DNA of 64,000 nt from Bemisia tabaci (lineage: Eukaryota > Arthropoda > Insecta > Hemiptera > Aleyrodidae): positions 10,292,001 through 10,356,000 of the forward strand of contig NC_092801.1 in the NCBI RefSeq assembly GCF_918797505.1. The letters run 5' to 3'. Below the pieces are notes generated by a model. It saw only the letters and a list, made by a program, of their open reading frames with translations, was not told the DNA's origin and made no database searches. Positions within the stretch are counted from its first letter, which is position 1; each line of letters begins with the position of its first letter. The position numbers and the translations under genes are program-made. Below, piece after piece: positions 11,090 to 21,674 of the stretch.

Positions 11090-11507
11090 CTACTCGTTTA
11101 AATTAATTACTTCACAGATCTTATCTATAATTTGCTTTTTCGCCCTCATGTTTCTATGTATGCCGTCTTTACAATATCCTCTTGCTATATCAGTCTTCGA
11201 GCAAATTGTTTGACAGTTTTTATTTTTTAAAGCAATCCTGTCCAGCCCAATATTGAATTGGTAAATAACATTATTCAAATTGTCCGATAATGGGACCTTT
11301 TTATATGGAATATCAAGTAGTATTATGTTGGTTTCATTATGTTTTTTCACAAAGTTATTTAGCATTTCCAATACATGCCTACTCCTTTTTTCATCATAAT
11401 ATAGATCATTAGCACCAGCTGATATAATAAGGAAGTCGTGTTTCGTTAGCTCTGGTATTGACGTCTCTAGAATTTGGTTTGCAAAAGCACCTGGTTTTAT
11501 GTTGTCA
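11090..11507 (-). CDS. LINE ORF1, C-terminal part with SGNH-esterase-like domain (partial)
   Basis: An open frame runs from about 11,507 to TAG at 11,090-11,092, about 139 codons, with no initiator because the element is truncated upstream. It encodes LIISAGANDLYYD, where GAND matches block III (GxND) of SGNH hydrolases, and KDGIHRN, where D and H match the catalytic D..H pair. The nucleophile serine block (GDS) would lie in the missing part. Esterase domains in ORF1 are known in CR1-type LINEs. The last codons are AAT TTA AAC GAG TAG. Confidence 0.8.
11096..11102 (-). other. Candidate -1 ribosomal frameshift site (U UUA AAC)
   Basis: In the ORF1 frame the codons read AAT TTA AAC GAG TAG, giving the canonical X XXY YYZ heptamer T TTA AAC one codon before the stop. 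A -1 slip puts ribosomes on TTT AAA CGA GTA GAC, exactly the ORF2 frame. That frame has a TAA immediately upstream of the heptamer and stays open from there through ORF2. Two weak downstream stems are visible: AGAAAAA with TTTTTCT, and TTCTG with CAGAA. No strong pseudoknot is obvious. Confidence 0.65.
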
Positions 11508-11580
11508 AAAATACATGTTTTATCAGGGGAAATTTGGCAACTCTCGAATGTTCATGCGGCGTTCTTCCTTAGCACGGCAG
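11507..11580. mobile_element. H3 MITE right-end fragment
   Basis: Ends in GGCGTTCTTCCTTAGCACGG plus CAG. It borders the truncated 5' end of the LINE. Confidence 0.75.
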
Positions 11581-12193
11581 TATCAGCATGTCTCAGGGTT
11601 GAAGGCCCATACGCGACTCAAAACTAGGTGTACACTGTACACTCCAGTAGGCGCACTATAGGCAATTTGCACATCGAATCGTGCTGGATGTGTCAAAAGT
11701 GTATTGTTTGAAGTATTTCTACGCTTTTGAAGGCGCTATGAATGGTAACCCGGATTCGCCTCTCTTTCTCGCGATGATTCGAATTCGCGGCGTCGGCAAA
11801 TTAAAATTATTAGAAGCGCACCCTTCTCATTGTGAACTTTAGAAGTACACGCAGGGAATTTGATTTTGTTACAAAGAATTAATTACCGCTCAGACTTCGA
11901 TTTTTGTGAAGATCACTGCAGCTGCTATAATTTTTTGTTTTTTATTACCTCTGCTACATTAATTTTTTTTTTATAAAGTTACCTCGACCGCCGATATTTT
12001 TTCTTAGGGGGAGGGGGGGTCAAAATTTCCTCGACCGCGGAAATTTTTCTGGTAAAATCACTCTGACCGCGCTGAGTGACAGTTTTTAGGGAAAATTTGT
12101 GTTTGTGGATTTTGTCAGTAAAATCGCGTATAAAGAGCATTTCCGTATCCCTGATTTTTTTTTAACGCCCTGGTAACCACACACCACACACAT
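11581..12193. other. No recognised feature
   Basis: Mixed composition with G-runs near 12,008; no motif, TIR or convincing frame. Confidence 0.35.
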
Positions 12194-12270
12194 GTCGAAA
12201 ATACATGTTTTATCCAGGAAAATTTGGCAACTCTTGAATGTTCTTACGGCGTTCTTCTGCAGCACGGCAG
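12194..12270. mobile_element. H3 MITE right-end fragment
   Basis: AAATTTGGCAACTC-type interior (here AAAATTTGGCAACTCTTG) ending in AGCACGGCAG. The next 33 bp (ttggatggtatttctcctgc) recur after the H3 copy ending at 18,643, so the flank was copied with the element. Confidence 0.7.
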
Positions 12271-13424
12271 CGTATTGGATGGTATTTCTCCTGCGAGGCA
12301 TATTTAGGAAGGTAACCAATCGGAATTTTTTAGCGGCTCTGGTGCTTGCACTAGAGCTGCTATTCCGGACGGTCCCAGCTGGGGAGTATCAATGCAGCAT
12401 GTTACATTGTAGAGACCGCGCGTTGGTTGATGGGAATCGGCGCCATTTTCGGCTATGTTCCTTGTCATGACTTTATTTTATTGCATACTGTTTTATTGTT
12501 AGTCAATGCTATGTTGTGTATTGTATTTTTGGAATCATGGTGATACAGTCAACAATTCAAAACTTGTTTGTGCTTTTATCTCGTGATGGAAAAAATGTAC
12601 TTTACGTTCAAAATTTGAAAATTTGAATTTTAAAGTTTTCGCGGTTAAGGAAGCTTTAACCACTGGGTTGGAGCTTCCTAGTCATTTACTCGATATCAGC
12701 TGATAGCAAACAAAGGTTACCAGGGAAACCGTAAACGTCTAACAACTATCGTGGCCATTGGGGCGATTATTGAAATGATATCGACTGTATGTCGCCGCTT
12801 ACGACAGGACATAGCCCTATCTTAACTGTGTAATATATCGCAATTCGATATTGTTTTGATTTTTAAAAGGAGCAATTCATTCATACAGTTCCGATTAGTT
12901 TTGGCGAACGGGCCCTTAACCTACGGCACTCGGCTCAGTCGGCTCATGGGAATTTTTTAACTCTAAATTTTTTAACCTAACTCTTCCATTCCGGGAACAT
13001 ATTTATTGAAAACGGCGACTTTTTCAACAGTCCTATTTTTATCTACAACATCTAAGTGGCCCTTCATAATCATTTAATTTTGGCCCCTGGCCAGAAAAAG
13101 GTTCGGAAATTGCAGTGATTTTGCCGAAAATGCTGAAGTAAGTAAATTTGGGCATTTTTTTTCCTTCTTCAAACTCTGTGGAGAAGCACTTCTCCTCCAG
13201 TACATCTATTTTTTTACTTATCTCTCGCAAGGTACATTTACAGAAGGTGTGTTCCAGTATTAACAGTTCAGATTCGTTGTTTTTTTATTATAACGCTTAT
13301 TTCGGAAAGCAATTATTACATTGTTCAATTCTACTGACTTTCAACACTCGATTATACTCCCGGCAAATTCTGCAGCAGCGTTTCAAATGTTGACTCTAAT
13401 GCTTCCAACAGCCATCCGATGTCT
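12271..13424. other. No recognised feature
   Basis: Apart from the flank shared with 18,650-18,690, nothing recognisable was found. Confidence 0.35.
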
Positions 13425-13950
13425 AAGGGTTTATTCCTAGATTTAGGGATTTTCCGGAATTTCCAGGGATTTAGGGATTTTTCAGGAAATCTAGGGATTT
13501 TTTTTTGATGAGGTAAAGTTACCAAAAATCAACTTTTTAACCTCAATTATAGCTTCGACAATCGAAAACATTTTTTCATCTATATTTTGTAGGCCTTTTT
13601 GGCAACACTATTTTCCCCGCAAATAAGCCGGAAATTAAAACGATTGTGTCCTTCGATGTACTTGACATTCAACTGCATTCAACCTGTTAATAATAAGAAA
13701 TCAACTAATATTCTTTCATTTTATTGGTCTGGATTAGCACTGCTTTCAGAGAGCGCCAAAATTCAAACGAGCCAATCAGATTTAAATATTGCAAATCGCT
13801 ACATCGAATGACATCATGATTCTTCATAAAAAAATGGCGCTTTTTGCAAAATCTAGGGATTTTTTAAGTATATTTGAGCAAATCTGGGGATTTAGGGATT
13901 TTTAGCGAAATCTAGGCATTTTTTTTCTTCCCCGCTAGGGATTTAATATC
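13425..13950. repeat. Repeat bounded by arrays of agggattt words
   Basis: AATCTAGGGATTTTT-like words recur about five times at 13,430-13,510 and again at 13,850-13,950, flanking about 340 bp. The class is unknown. Confidence 0.4.
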
Positions 13951-14090
13951 GGAAGACTGGCTTTCAGTATCGCAGCGTTGATCGTCGCTGATGTCGAAAT
14001 GGAACCTAATGCCGGACATACTGTAACACCTCCATTCCTCAATTCCGGTGAGGAATACGTCTCTACCCTTAACTCAATATAAATATACAA

Positions 14091-14240
14091 ATTGATAAGT
14101 GAGTGCTTTAGTCTCCTGAAAACAGAATTGCGAAACTTAAAATTGGAGAAAAATGATGAGTAAATGAAAAAATGGAACCAATTGATGGAAAAGTCGCATG
14201 CCATTCTGACACAAAATATGGCGTCTATCGAATCACCTTA
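14091..14240. repeat. Solo arm of the fold-back element at 27,076
   Basis: GTGAGTGCTTTAGTCTCCTG through CGAATCACCTTA matches the right arm at 27,376-27,520 closely; there is no opposite arm here. Confidence 0.75.
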
Positions 14241-14805
14241 ACTAAATAAAATAACCAAATTTTCAACTCTCAAACTATCAACTATCAACTATCAAAATTC
14301 AAACTATCAAAATTTCCAACAATGACAAAAATGATTGTAATATACCTATAATGTAATGAAATATACACGCTCTAATCATTTAATTTGTATTACCTTTATG
14401 TTATGTACCTACATGTTATACTATTTTTATAATAAATTTTGCCAACATGCTTTTCAATTCAGTCTACAACATTTCATTCCGACGTGGCAATAATGATTTA
14501 TAATGCCCCTAATCCATTAAAATGAATTACAATAGTAATGCCGCATTATAATGTCGTATTATACATCGCAACGATTCATGTCCTACTGATTATTGATTAT
14601 TGTAAGATGAATTCTGTTTTCTCTGATTGTATGTTTCATACGTGCGAAGCAAGTACGGGTCACTAGAAACGTGGTTCGTACGGGTGGCTGATGAAATTGA
14701 TCTTCGAATACCTTTTGATGAGCTAGGGAAATGGAACCATCTGCATCTCATGGACAATAAATAGTTGCCGTAATTAAGGTCATCCCGTGATTAAGGTGCC
14801 GTGAT

Positions 14806-15075
14806 TTAAGTCATAAATTCTTCATCTAATTCTTGATTCATCTCCAAAATGTCTGCTAAAGCTTTCATGCGCTTCTCCTTGTATGCATGAATGAGCAAAT
14901 TGGGTATCGAACAAGCGGACACTTTTTGAAAATTTAGATGATTCTGGACAATATCGTACAGAAGTCCACGAGCTGCAGATAGAACCATTACCTCTAGCTC
15001 ATCAAAAGTTATTCGAAGATCATTCAACAACCTCTTTGACAAGTTGCAAAAACTTTTCGTTAACAATAGTGTCAC
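14806..15075 (-). CDS. Small open frame, unknown
   Basis: 89 codons on the minus strand ending with an acidic KALADILEMNQELDEEFMT. Composition is protein-like (Leu, Glu, Asp rich) and it does not overlap a recognised repeat, but no domain is recognised and the first codon (from GTGACA, a weak non-ATG start) is doubtful. It could be a terminal exon, a transposase remnant or chance. Confidence 0.2.
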   Translation of the reverse strand: MTLLLTKSFCNLSKRLLNDLRITFDELEVMVLSAARGLLYDIVQNHLNFQKVSACSIPNLLIHAYKEKRMKALADILEMNQELDEEFMT

Positions 15076-15621
15076 ACGGTACTAGGAATATTTACTATTT
15101 AACGAACCTTATATTTCCCTGACTCAGTCCTAAATTATAGAAGTATGCGTTACTTTTCCAGCAATCCAAAAAAACAATTATACAAAAAACCAATACCTAC
15201 ACTTTCAGATATAAAAATGCAAATTTTTTGCAGCCTCGCTAAACGACTTATCAACCAGAGATTTTTTAGGAAGCGGACCTCCAAAGAGCTTTCAAAATTA
15301 AAAGTATACAACAAGTGATAATGCCATGTATTCGCCATATCAAAGCCCAATACACATTTATACACCGGCTACGTAAATCTGCTAAGTTACAAAAGATGAA
15401 TCGACAGTTGTCGGATTGTACATCAATGACAAAATGTGTCTAGGCCCTCATTCTTGACTACAACTACTGCCCCCAGAGCCGCTCTCCGACGCCAATGCGT
15501 TGGAGCTTCCTGCTTGTTTTCCATTCCCAAGGCAGATGAGACGACTTGTTTGTCCACCACTGTTTTCGGCGAATAACTTTCACTTGCCGTCACGCCACGC
15601 CGATGACATCCACACCACGTA

Positions 15622-15765
15622 CAGTGGCGTGGTGTGCTTTGCGATATATCGATCGCGATCTGCCATTTAGACCTATGGGAAAGGATCGATAAACAGGGTT
15701 TTCGCAACGGACACTCACTAATCGATTCTTTACCGTAGCTTCAAACAGGGAAATATCGATAACCG
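15622..15765. mobile_element. H5 MITE relic
   Basis: CAGTGGCGTGGTGTGCTTTG at the left with the H5 interior (GGATCGATAAACAGGG); the right end is lost after about 15,765. Confidence 0.7.
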
Positions 15766-16690
15766 ATCATTTTTGCCGCTGACCGCGTATCGTCGCCCCT
15801 CTGACGTGAGCCCTGTTTTTCATATGAACACATGCTTTCTGGAGCTCATACGGTAATCGAAATACGCCCTTTGGGCAGAGAAGCGATGGTGTAGACAGTA
15901 TTGTCAACTTGGTGTAAAATTCTCTAATAATTTAGATGTCTATATAGGAAGGTTAAAAACCATTGCTACATCCATGATGATAATTTGGAGTTTCTCGGTT
16001 GAATAAATCAACTTTTATAGTGAATGCCGTTTCATTTTCTGAAGCACATGTCGCTTACCAAGTCATGAAGTCAAGTTAGTTATGAGTGGGTCAGTTATTC
16101 TGATCACAGAATCGTGTTTTAGCTCTCTAATCCCCTAACTTTTCATCACAGTTCCCTGCACCGTAGTATTCGATCGGTTTCTATGATTTTTGCGGCTATC
16201 AACTGATGATAGTCTCTGAATGATAGCTCACTTTATTCAGATTTTGGCAATATGGCCCAGATTTTGGTATTTACGTGATGAAGTTGTGAATCTTGCCATT
16301 AAAATAATATGGATGCTCATTTTTTGTCACAGATCGTCGTTCCCAGCACGAAAGAATGAAAAATTTTCTTTTGAAAATTGATAATTTACTAAGAAATTAT
16401 TCGGCAATTCGCACTGGAAACGCCGATTTTTCTTCTGATCTTATGCTAAAATAACATGCACTCGCAAATTTTTGTAGAAAATTGAATTGTTTGAGTCAAT
16501 TTTGTAACCCTGAAATGAGAGTCAAGTTCCTGCGTCCGGGGAAACAATTGAGTTTGTTCCAGAGATCTGCCAGACTAATTTTTACGATTTTTGCAATTAT
16601 CGATAGGAGATTATCTTTAGACGAACATGTTGTATTTAATTAACTCGCAGGGGGCCGCTAAGCGGGCGTCAGGGGGCGCAAACCACTTTC
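15766..16690. other. No recognised feature
   Basis: Ordinary AT-rich sequence; no TIR, tandem repeat or convincing frame. Confidence 0.35.
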
Positions 16691-16815
16691 TGGGTTGGGC
16701 CTTGTAGCGGCCAGGGCTGCCGTGAATACGTGAATACTTCACGCATTGCGGTTTGCATTCACGGTGCGCATTGTTAGTGCCTACAAGACTGCATGGATAC
16801 CTCACGCATTGCACG
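16690..16815. repeat. Copies of the 'atacttcacgcattgcg' repeat
   Basis: Two partial copies (near 16,733 and 16,797) of the sequence found at about 330-380 and, as a perfect palindrome, at 32,742-32,827. Confidence 0.6.
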
Positions 16816-17280
16816 TACGTCACAGCGCTGCCGAGATAGTGAAGAAAGCAGTAAGTGCAAAAATGAAGTTTTGAGAAAACGGGATAGAAGCTTCTGATCG
16901 GAAAATTTCATTGAGAGAAGCCTCCGTTCTTTGTCAAATTGCCACGAAGCATCCAAAAGACTCTTAAAAATAGCTCCGATGATTAAAAATCCACTGATTT
17001 TATTTCGCTTAAATAGATAGGGTATGTTTCATTTTCATGGTAGGCTTTTATTAGGCAAGACAGCCATAAGTGCTATCTTCTGCATGCTTTCGTTGCTGCG
17101 TTTTGGACACACAACAAACACATTTTCAAGTTAGAGATTGGCAGAACAGGGCGACACTTTACTTGAGAGCACTGTTTGCATTGGCTCTCTAGAAGAAGAA
17201 TGTCACTTACTGCTGTCTTGCCTGAAACTACGTCATTTTTGGAGCACTCGCGGCTTTCTCATGTCTCGTTTTGATACGAT

Positions 17281-17835
17281 TAAGATGAATTTTGCTGACT
17301 TAGCAATGGATATGTTGCATGTGTGAGGAATTTGCGATTTGACTGTTGATTCTTATGTAAAAGTTCGCAAGAAACACGATGGTGCCACTGGTTTTCTCTG
17401 AAATCAACTCCCAAGCTCAAAAAAAGCTCTCAAGTTGAGACCAAAATGGAGGGAATATCCCACCCTACCCTGAGAGTCCACCTCTACATCAAGACCAACT
17501 CTCCATGCGAAGATAGGGAGCAATTACGTTAGCAGGGTTGCCGTGTTTTCAGTTTTGGAGTCCCCAAATAAAGCGGCAGCCCTGTCAATGTACGAGTATT
17601 TGCTCCCTATCTTTGCACGAATAGTTTGTCTTGATGTAGAGGTGGACTCTCAGGGTAGGGTGGGATATCCCCTCCATTTTGGCCTCAATTTGAGAGCTTT
17701 TTTTGAGCTTGGGAGATGATTTCAGAGAAAACCAGTGGCACCATCGTGTTTCTCGCGAACTTTTACACAAGAATCAATGGTAAAATCGCAAATCCCTCAT
17801 ACATGCAACATCTCCATTTCAGTGATTTCATCTAA
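17281..17835. repeat. 550-bp fold-back element
   Basis: Arms of about 240 bp (17,281-17,530 and 17,585-17,835) are inverted, sharing CACGATGGTGCCACTGGTTT and TAGGGTGGGATAT. The central spacer contains AGCAGGGTTGCCG / CGGCAGCCCTG. Some in-frame peptides arise but are not conserved between arms. Confidence 0.8.
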
Positions 17836-17930
17836 ACGAGATTAGACGAATTTTGAAGGAAACTCGGTTTCGAAAATTCCACAGTTACTGCTCTCTTCAC
17901 TATCACGTCAAGGCAGCCGTGACGTCACAC

Positions 17931-18200
17931 CTGACGACGGCAACAGCGCTGCGACCGGGAACCGGTGAAGGTGCAGTAACCTGGGAGGTTGGCGGCCGGG
18001 CCGGCGCGCGTTATTAAGCTAATGGATAACGGGGAATCAAATTCGATCTCCGATTTTGATGTTCTAAGCATCTTAACCCCCTCCCCGCCTGCGCAGCGCC
18101 ACCCCCGCACTTGCACCCCCACCCCCTCGCGCGGCTCCCGGAAAAAGGCTCCCTCTCAACCCCGCGGGGCTTGGCCGCCCTCGCTCGACAACCCTTCCCG
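17931..18200. other. GC-rich unclassified stretch
   Basis: GC-rich sequence with C-runs following the repeat shared with 3,556. The GC-rich stretches at 3,936 and here follow the same repeat, although they are not obviously alike in sequence. Confidence 0.35.
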
Positions 18201-18391
18201 AACTTAGGTGCCAGATTATGATGAAAAATCAGCTTTCCCCCATCTTAAGCCATGTAAATATCCAAGTTTTATTTAAAAACCTGGCAACCTTGTTTTTGAA
18301 GGAGCTTTTCCGCGTAAATTGTGTTCTGCGTACCCGGAATCCGAGTGCGTGAGCCTGAGCAGGAAGGGCGCAAATTTGACTCGCTGTTATG

Positions 18392-18643
18392 CTGCCGTGC
18401 TAAGGAAAAACGCCGTATGAACATTCGAGAGTTGCCAAATTTCCTTCGATAAAATGTTTATTTTTTAGGAAAGTTATGAATATTCTTCCTTTAAATTTTC
18501 AGAATCTTTAGGGGAAACCGCGAACAAAATTATCTAAAAAATTTGGAGGAAAATATTCATAAGTTTACCAGGAAATTTGCGTCATATCAAAGGAAATTTG
18601 GCAGCGTCTGAAGGTTCATACGGCGTTCTTCCTTAGCACGGCA
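18392..18643. mobile_element. H3 hairpin MITE
   Basis: CTGCCGTGCTAAGGAAAAAC to TTCCTTAGCACGGCA, about 252 bp, folds back on itself. Confidence 0.85.
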
Positions 18644-18896
18644 AAATTGGATGATATTTCTCCTGCGAGGCATATTTAGGAAGGTAACAAATCGGACCCT
18701 TCCCAAACATAGGTGCCAGATCGTGATGAAAAATCAGCTTTCCCCCATCTAAACCCATGTAAATATCCAAGTTTTGTTTAACAACCTGGCAACCTTGTTT
18801 TTGGAGGAGCTTTTCCGCGTAAATTGTGTTCTGCGTACCCGGAATCCGAGTGCGTGAACCTGAGCAGGAAGGGCGCAAATTTGACTTGCTGTTATG

Positions 18897-19147
18897 CTGT
18901 CGTGCAAAGGAAAAACGCCGTATGAACCTCTAGGCGTTGCCAAATTTCCATTTATAAAACACACATTTCCTGGTAGACTTATGAATATTTTTCTTCCGAA
19001 TTTTCAGATCATTTTGCTTGCAATTTCACTTAAAGTTCCTGAAAATTTGAAGGAAAATATCCATAACTTTCCTAAAAAATAAACATTCTATTAAAGGAAA
19101 TTTGGCAACTCTCAAATGTTCATACGGCGTTCTTCCTTAGCACGGCA
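18897..19147. mobile_element. H3 hairpin MITE
   Basis: Left end slightly mutated (CTGTCGTGCAAAGG), right end TTCCTTAGCACGGCA. Confidence 0.85.
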
Positions 19148-19698
19148 ATGTTATGCTACTGCGTATGAACGTTCGAGAGTTGCCAAATTTCCTCCGATAA
19201 AATGTGTATTTTTAAGGAGATTTATGAATATTTTTCCTTGAAAGCCTCAGGAACTTTAGATGAAATTGCGAACGACATAATCTGAAAAACTGGAAGAAAA
19301 ATAATCATAAGTTTTCTCGAAAATGTGTATTTGATCAAAGGAAATTTGGCCACGCCTGAAGGTTCATACGACGTTTTTCCTCAGCACGGCAGCATAACAG
19401 CAAATCAAATTTGCGCCCTTCCCGCTCAGGTTCACGCACTCGGATTCCGGGTACGCAGAACACAATTTACGCAGAAAAGCTCCTCCAAAAACAAGGTTGC
19501 CAGTTTGTTAAATAAAACTTGGATTTTTAAATGGGTTTAGCCGGGGGGAAAGCTGTTTTTCATCATAATCTGGCACCTATGTTTATGAGACCGGGGACAA
19601 AATAATTCAGCGCCCGACGCCGTCCGTAAAATGAATCGATCTCTTGTTCTGCGTGAGGGCGTGAGTCTTTTGCAACGATTCAAAACTTCAAAGGACAG

Positions 19699-19969
19699 CG
19701 GGCTGATTATTGAATTTGATAGACAAAGCTATAGACAAAGAATGCAAAGGTAGTATGGAGCTACACTCTTGGTTGAAACGGGTGGTTCTTATAGGCTAAG
19801 GAGACCAATGATGGACTCATTAATTGTGGGGTCCCTTATCGGTTGGCGTTAGTTAGTCTACTTCCCTCCTTAGTCCATTGCAACCACCCGCTTTCACCAA
19901 TGAGATCGCCTGATTCGCCTCTGTCTTTTATGTCTATCGCTCTGTCTATCAATTTCGATAATCAGCCCG
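19699..19969. mobile_element. H2 hairpin MITE
   Basis: CGGGCTGATTATTGAATTTG and its inverse; CAG on both sides. Confidence 0.9.
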
Positions 19970-20119
19970 CAGTTCATTTTTCTGTGACAAATGAGCTACA
20001 GGATGCATTCATTCTAAAAGGAAGTACATATCGATGGCTGAAGTGCGAAACTACGTATTGCGGTGTGTCAACATTTTCGCTTATATTTCATTTTTTCGGG
20101 AAGAAAAAGACAACTTCTT

Positions 20120-20350
20120 CTAGAGGCACTCCTTAAAATTTAAAATGGGAGAAATTAAACATCAAAATTTGCAATTTTGTTCAAAAATTTTATGTCCGAC
20201 CTCTCTGATCCACTATGCGGCGAATCCGAGGACATATTTACATGAAATCCGACAACAGCGCACGCGGTGCGATGACCCAGTGCCCGGTGCGGGTGCCCGT
20301 TCTGCCCGGCGCTCAGTGATTCGAGCTATCCAGAGAGGTCGGACAAGGAT
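20120..20350. repeat. Repeat shared with 28,240-28,450
   Basis: Both contain AAATTTGCA...TTTT and ATGTCCGACCTCTCTGAT-like sequence (here followed by ccactatgcggcg). Here the word AGAGAGGTCGGACA reappears inverted near 20,333, suggesting TIRs. Confidence 0.5.
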
Positions 20351-21059
20351 TTAAGGATTTTTAGGATTTAAGTAGGAAAAGCTGAAAATAAGAGAATCAC
20401 TAACAATGTTACTTTTCATTGTCATTTTAACACTCATAAGAATCAAAAATCTATCACAAGAAACCCGTTCCCTCGATTATCTCCTCCCAATGGACTTTTG
20501 AGGCTATGTTTACATGCTGAACAAATCGATATCGATACAATCTCACCTTTTTGATGTATCGAGTACGTTCCATAATAATACAACACTTTTCAAGTTCAGC
20601 GAACATTGTATTACACAATATTTCAAAGGTAGTAGCACTGAATATATTGCTATGTGGAGTGTAGCCGAGTGCTAGAAATAATGTTCTAGGTGGCGGTAGC
20701 CGAGTGCTAGAAATAATGTTCTAGGTGGCGGTAGCCACCCCGGCCCAATCCTAAAAAACTCCCCCTAAAAAATGACGAGACCAAATGAAAAAAAAAAATA
20801 ACATTTTCTTTAAAAAAATTACATTTTATTAATAAACTCCGACCGAAGCTTTTCAAAGCAAGCGTTTCATCGTCAGGGTCACAAAGTATAAATCACAAAG
20901 GTCATAATTTAATTTTAGGCAAGGTAACAGATTTTAGTGGTAACAATTGATAACAAATTAACAGATCTGTTGATGATCTGCTGATGATCTGTTAATTGGT
21001 TATCAATTGTTGCCACTGAAATCTGTTACCTTGTCTGAAATTAAATTATGGCCTTTGTG

Positions 21060-21289
21060 CACTGGGAAAAAACCACATTGGATCTAGAGTCCGACTCTGA
21101 AAAACAATCGCAAGAAAAAATACTCTTGATTCAATCGGATTTTTGCTTAAATCAAGAACCAAGCCTCTTAAATTGAGCGGATTTCCTTTTAATTTAAGCA
21201 AAAATCTGATTGAATCAAAAGTATTTTTTCTTGTCAATGTTTTCAAGAGTCTGGACTCTAGATCCAATATGTTTTTTTTTTCCCCAGTG
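21060..21289. mobile_element. H1 hairpin MITE (left of a recombined pair)
   Basis: CACTGGG to CCCAGTG. Left flank TG, right flank TA: its own flanks do not match. Confidence 0.88.
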
Positions 21290-21438
21290 TAAAATTAAAT
21301 TATGGCCTTTGTGATTTATCCTTTGTGTCCCTAGCGATGAAGCGCTTGCTTCGAAAAGCTTCAGTCAAAGTTTATTGATAAAATGTAAGTTTTTTCAAAT
21401 ATAGTGTTACATTATTTCTAGCCCTTTGCTACACTTCA

Positions 21439-21674
21439 CACTGGAAAAAAAAACACATTATGGATCTAGTGTCCAGACTCTTGAAAACATTGACAAGAAA
21501 AAATGCTCTTAATTCAATCGGATTTTTGCTTAAATCAAGAACCAAGCCTCTTAAATTGAACGGATTTCCTTTTGATTTAAGCTTAAATCTGATTGAATCA
21601 AGAGTATTTTTTCTTGCGTCAATGTTTTCAAGAGTCTGGACTCTAGATCCGATGTGTTTTTTTTTTTACCAGTG
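21439..21674. mobile_element. H1 hairpin MITE (right of a recombined pair)
   Basis: CACTGG to CCAGTG. Left flank CA, right flank TG. The left flank of the 21,060 copy plus the right flank of this one recreate one intact TG-duplicated target site. Confidence 0.88.

Larger units (their letters stand above)
8053..11507 (-). mobile_element. APE-type LINE, 5'-truncated, ORF2 intact
   Basis: On the minus strand the order is ORF1 fragment (esterase domain), ORF2 (endonuclease plus reverse transcriptase), 3'UTR of about 85 nt and poly(A) (30 T at 8,053-8,082 on plus). The 5' side stops at about 11,507, where H3 MITE sequence begins. H4 MITE sequence lies just beyond the poly(A). An esterase-containing ORF1 and the ORF2 layout fit the CR1/Jockey group of non-LTR elements; the clade is inferred from motifs. 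The undamaged 957-codon ORF2 implies a recent insertion, though loss of the 5' part makes it non-autonomous. Target-site duplications could not be defined. Confidence 0.9.
18206..19585. mobile_element. Composite nest: fold-back element with H3 insertions, partly duplicated
   Basis: A 190-bp block (GGTGCCAGATTATGATG... to ...ctgttatg) occurs at 18,206, again directly at 18,712 and inverted at 19,393-19,585. H3 copies lie at 18,392-18,643, 18,897-19,147 and about 19,153-19,392, between these blocks. The simplest reading is a hairpin element split by H3 at its centre, followed by a tandem duplication of one half. Confidence 0.7.

Noticed and set aside
13039..13230. 63-codon minus-strand frame with KKIDVLEEKCFSTEFEEGKK
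   Set aside because: Protein-like composition but no start context, splice sites or known domain; kept as unsupported.
17138..17326. Frame with EEECHLLLSCLKLRHFW, reminiscent of the C-terminal Cys/His region of some retrotransposon RTs
   Set aside because: Too short, no RT or RNase H sequence nearby, and it overlaps the arm of a fold-back element.
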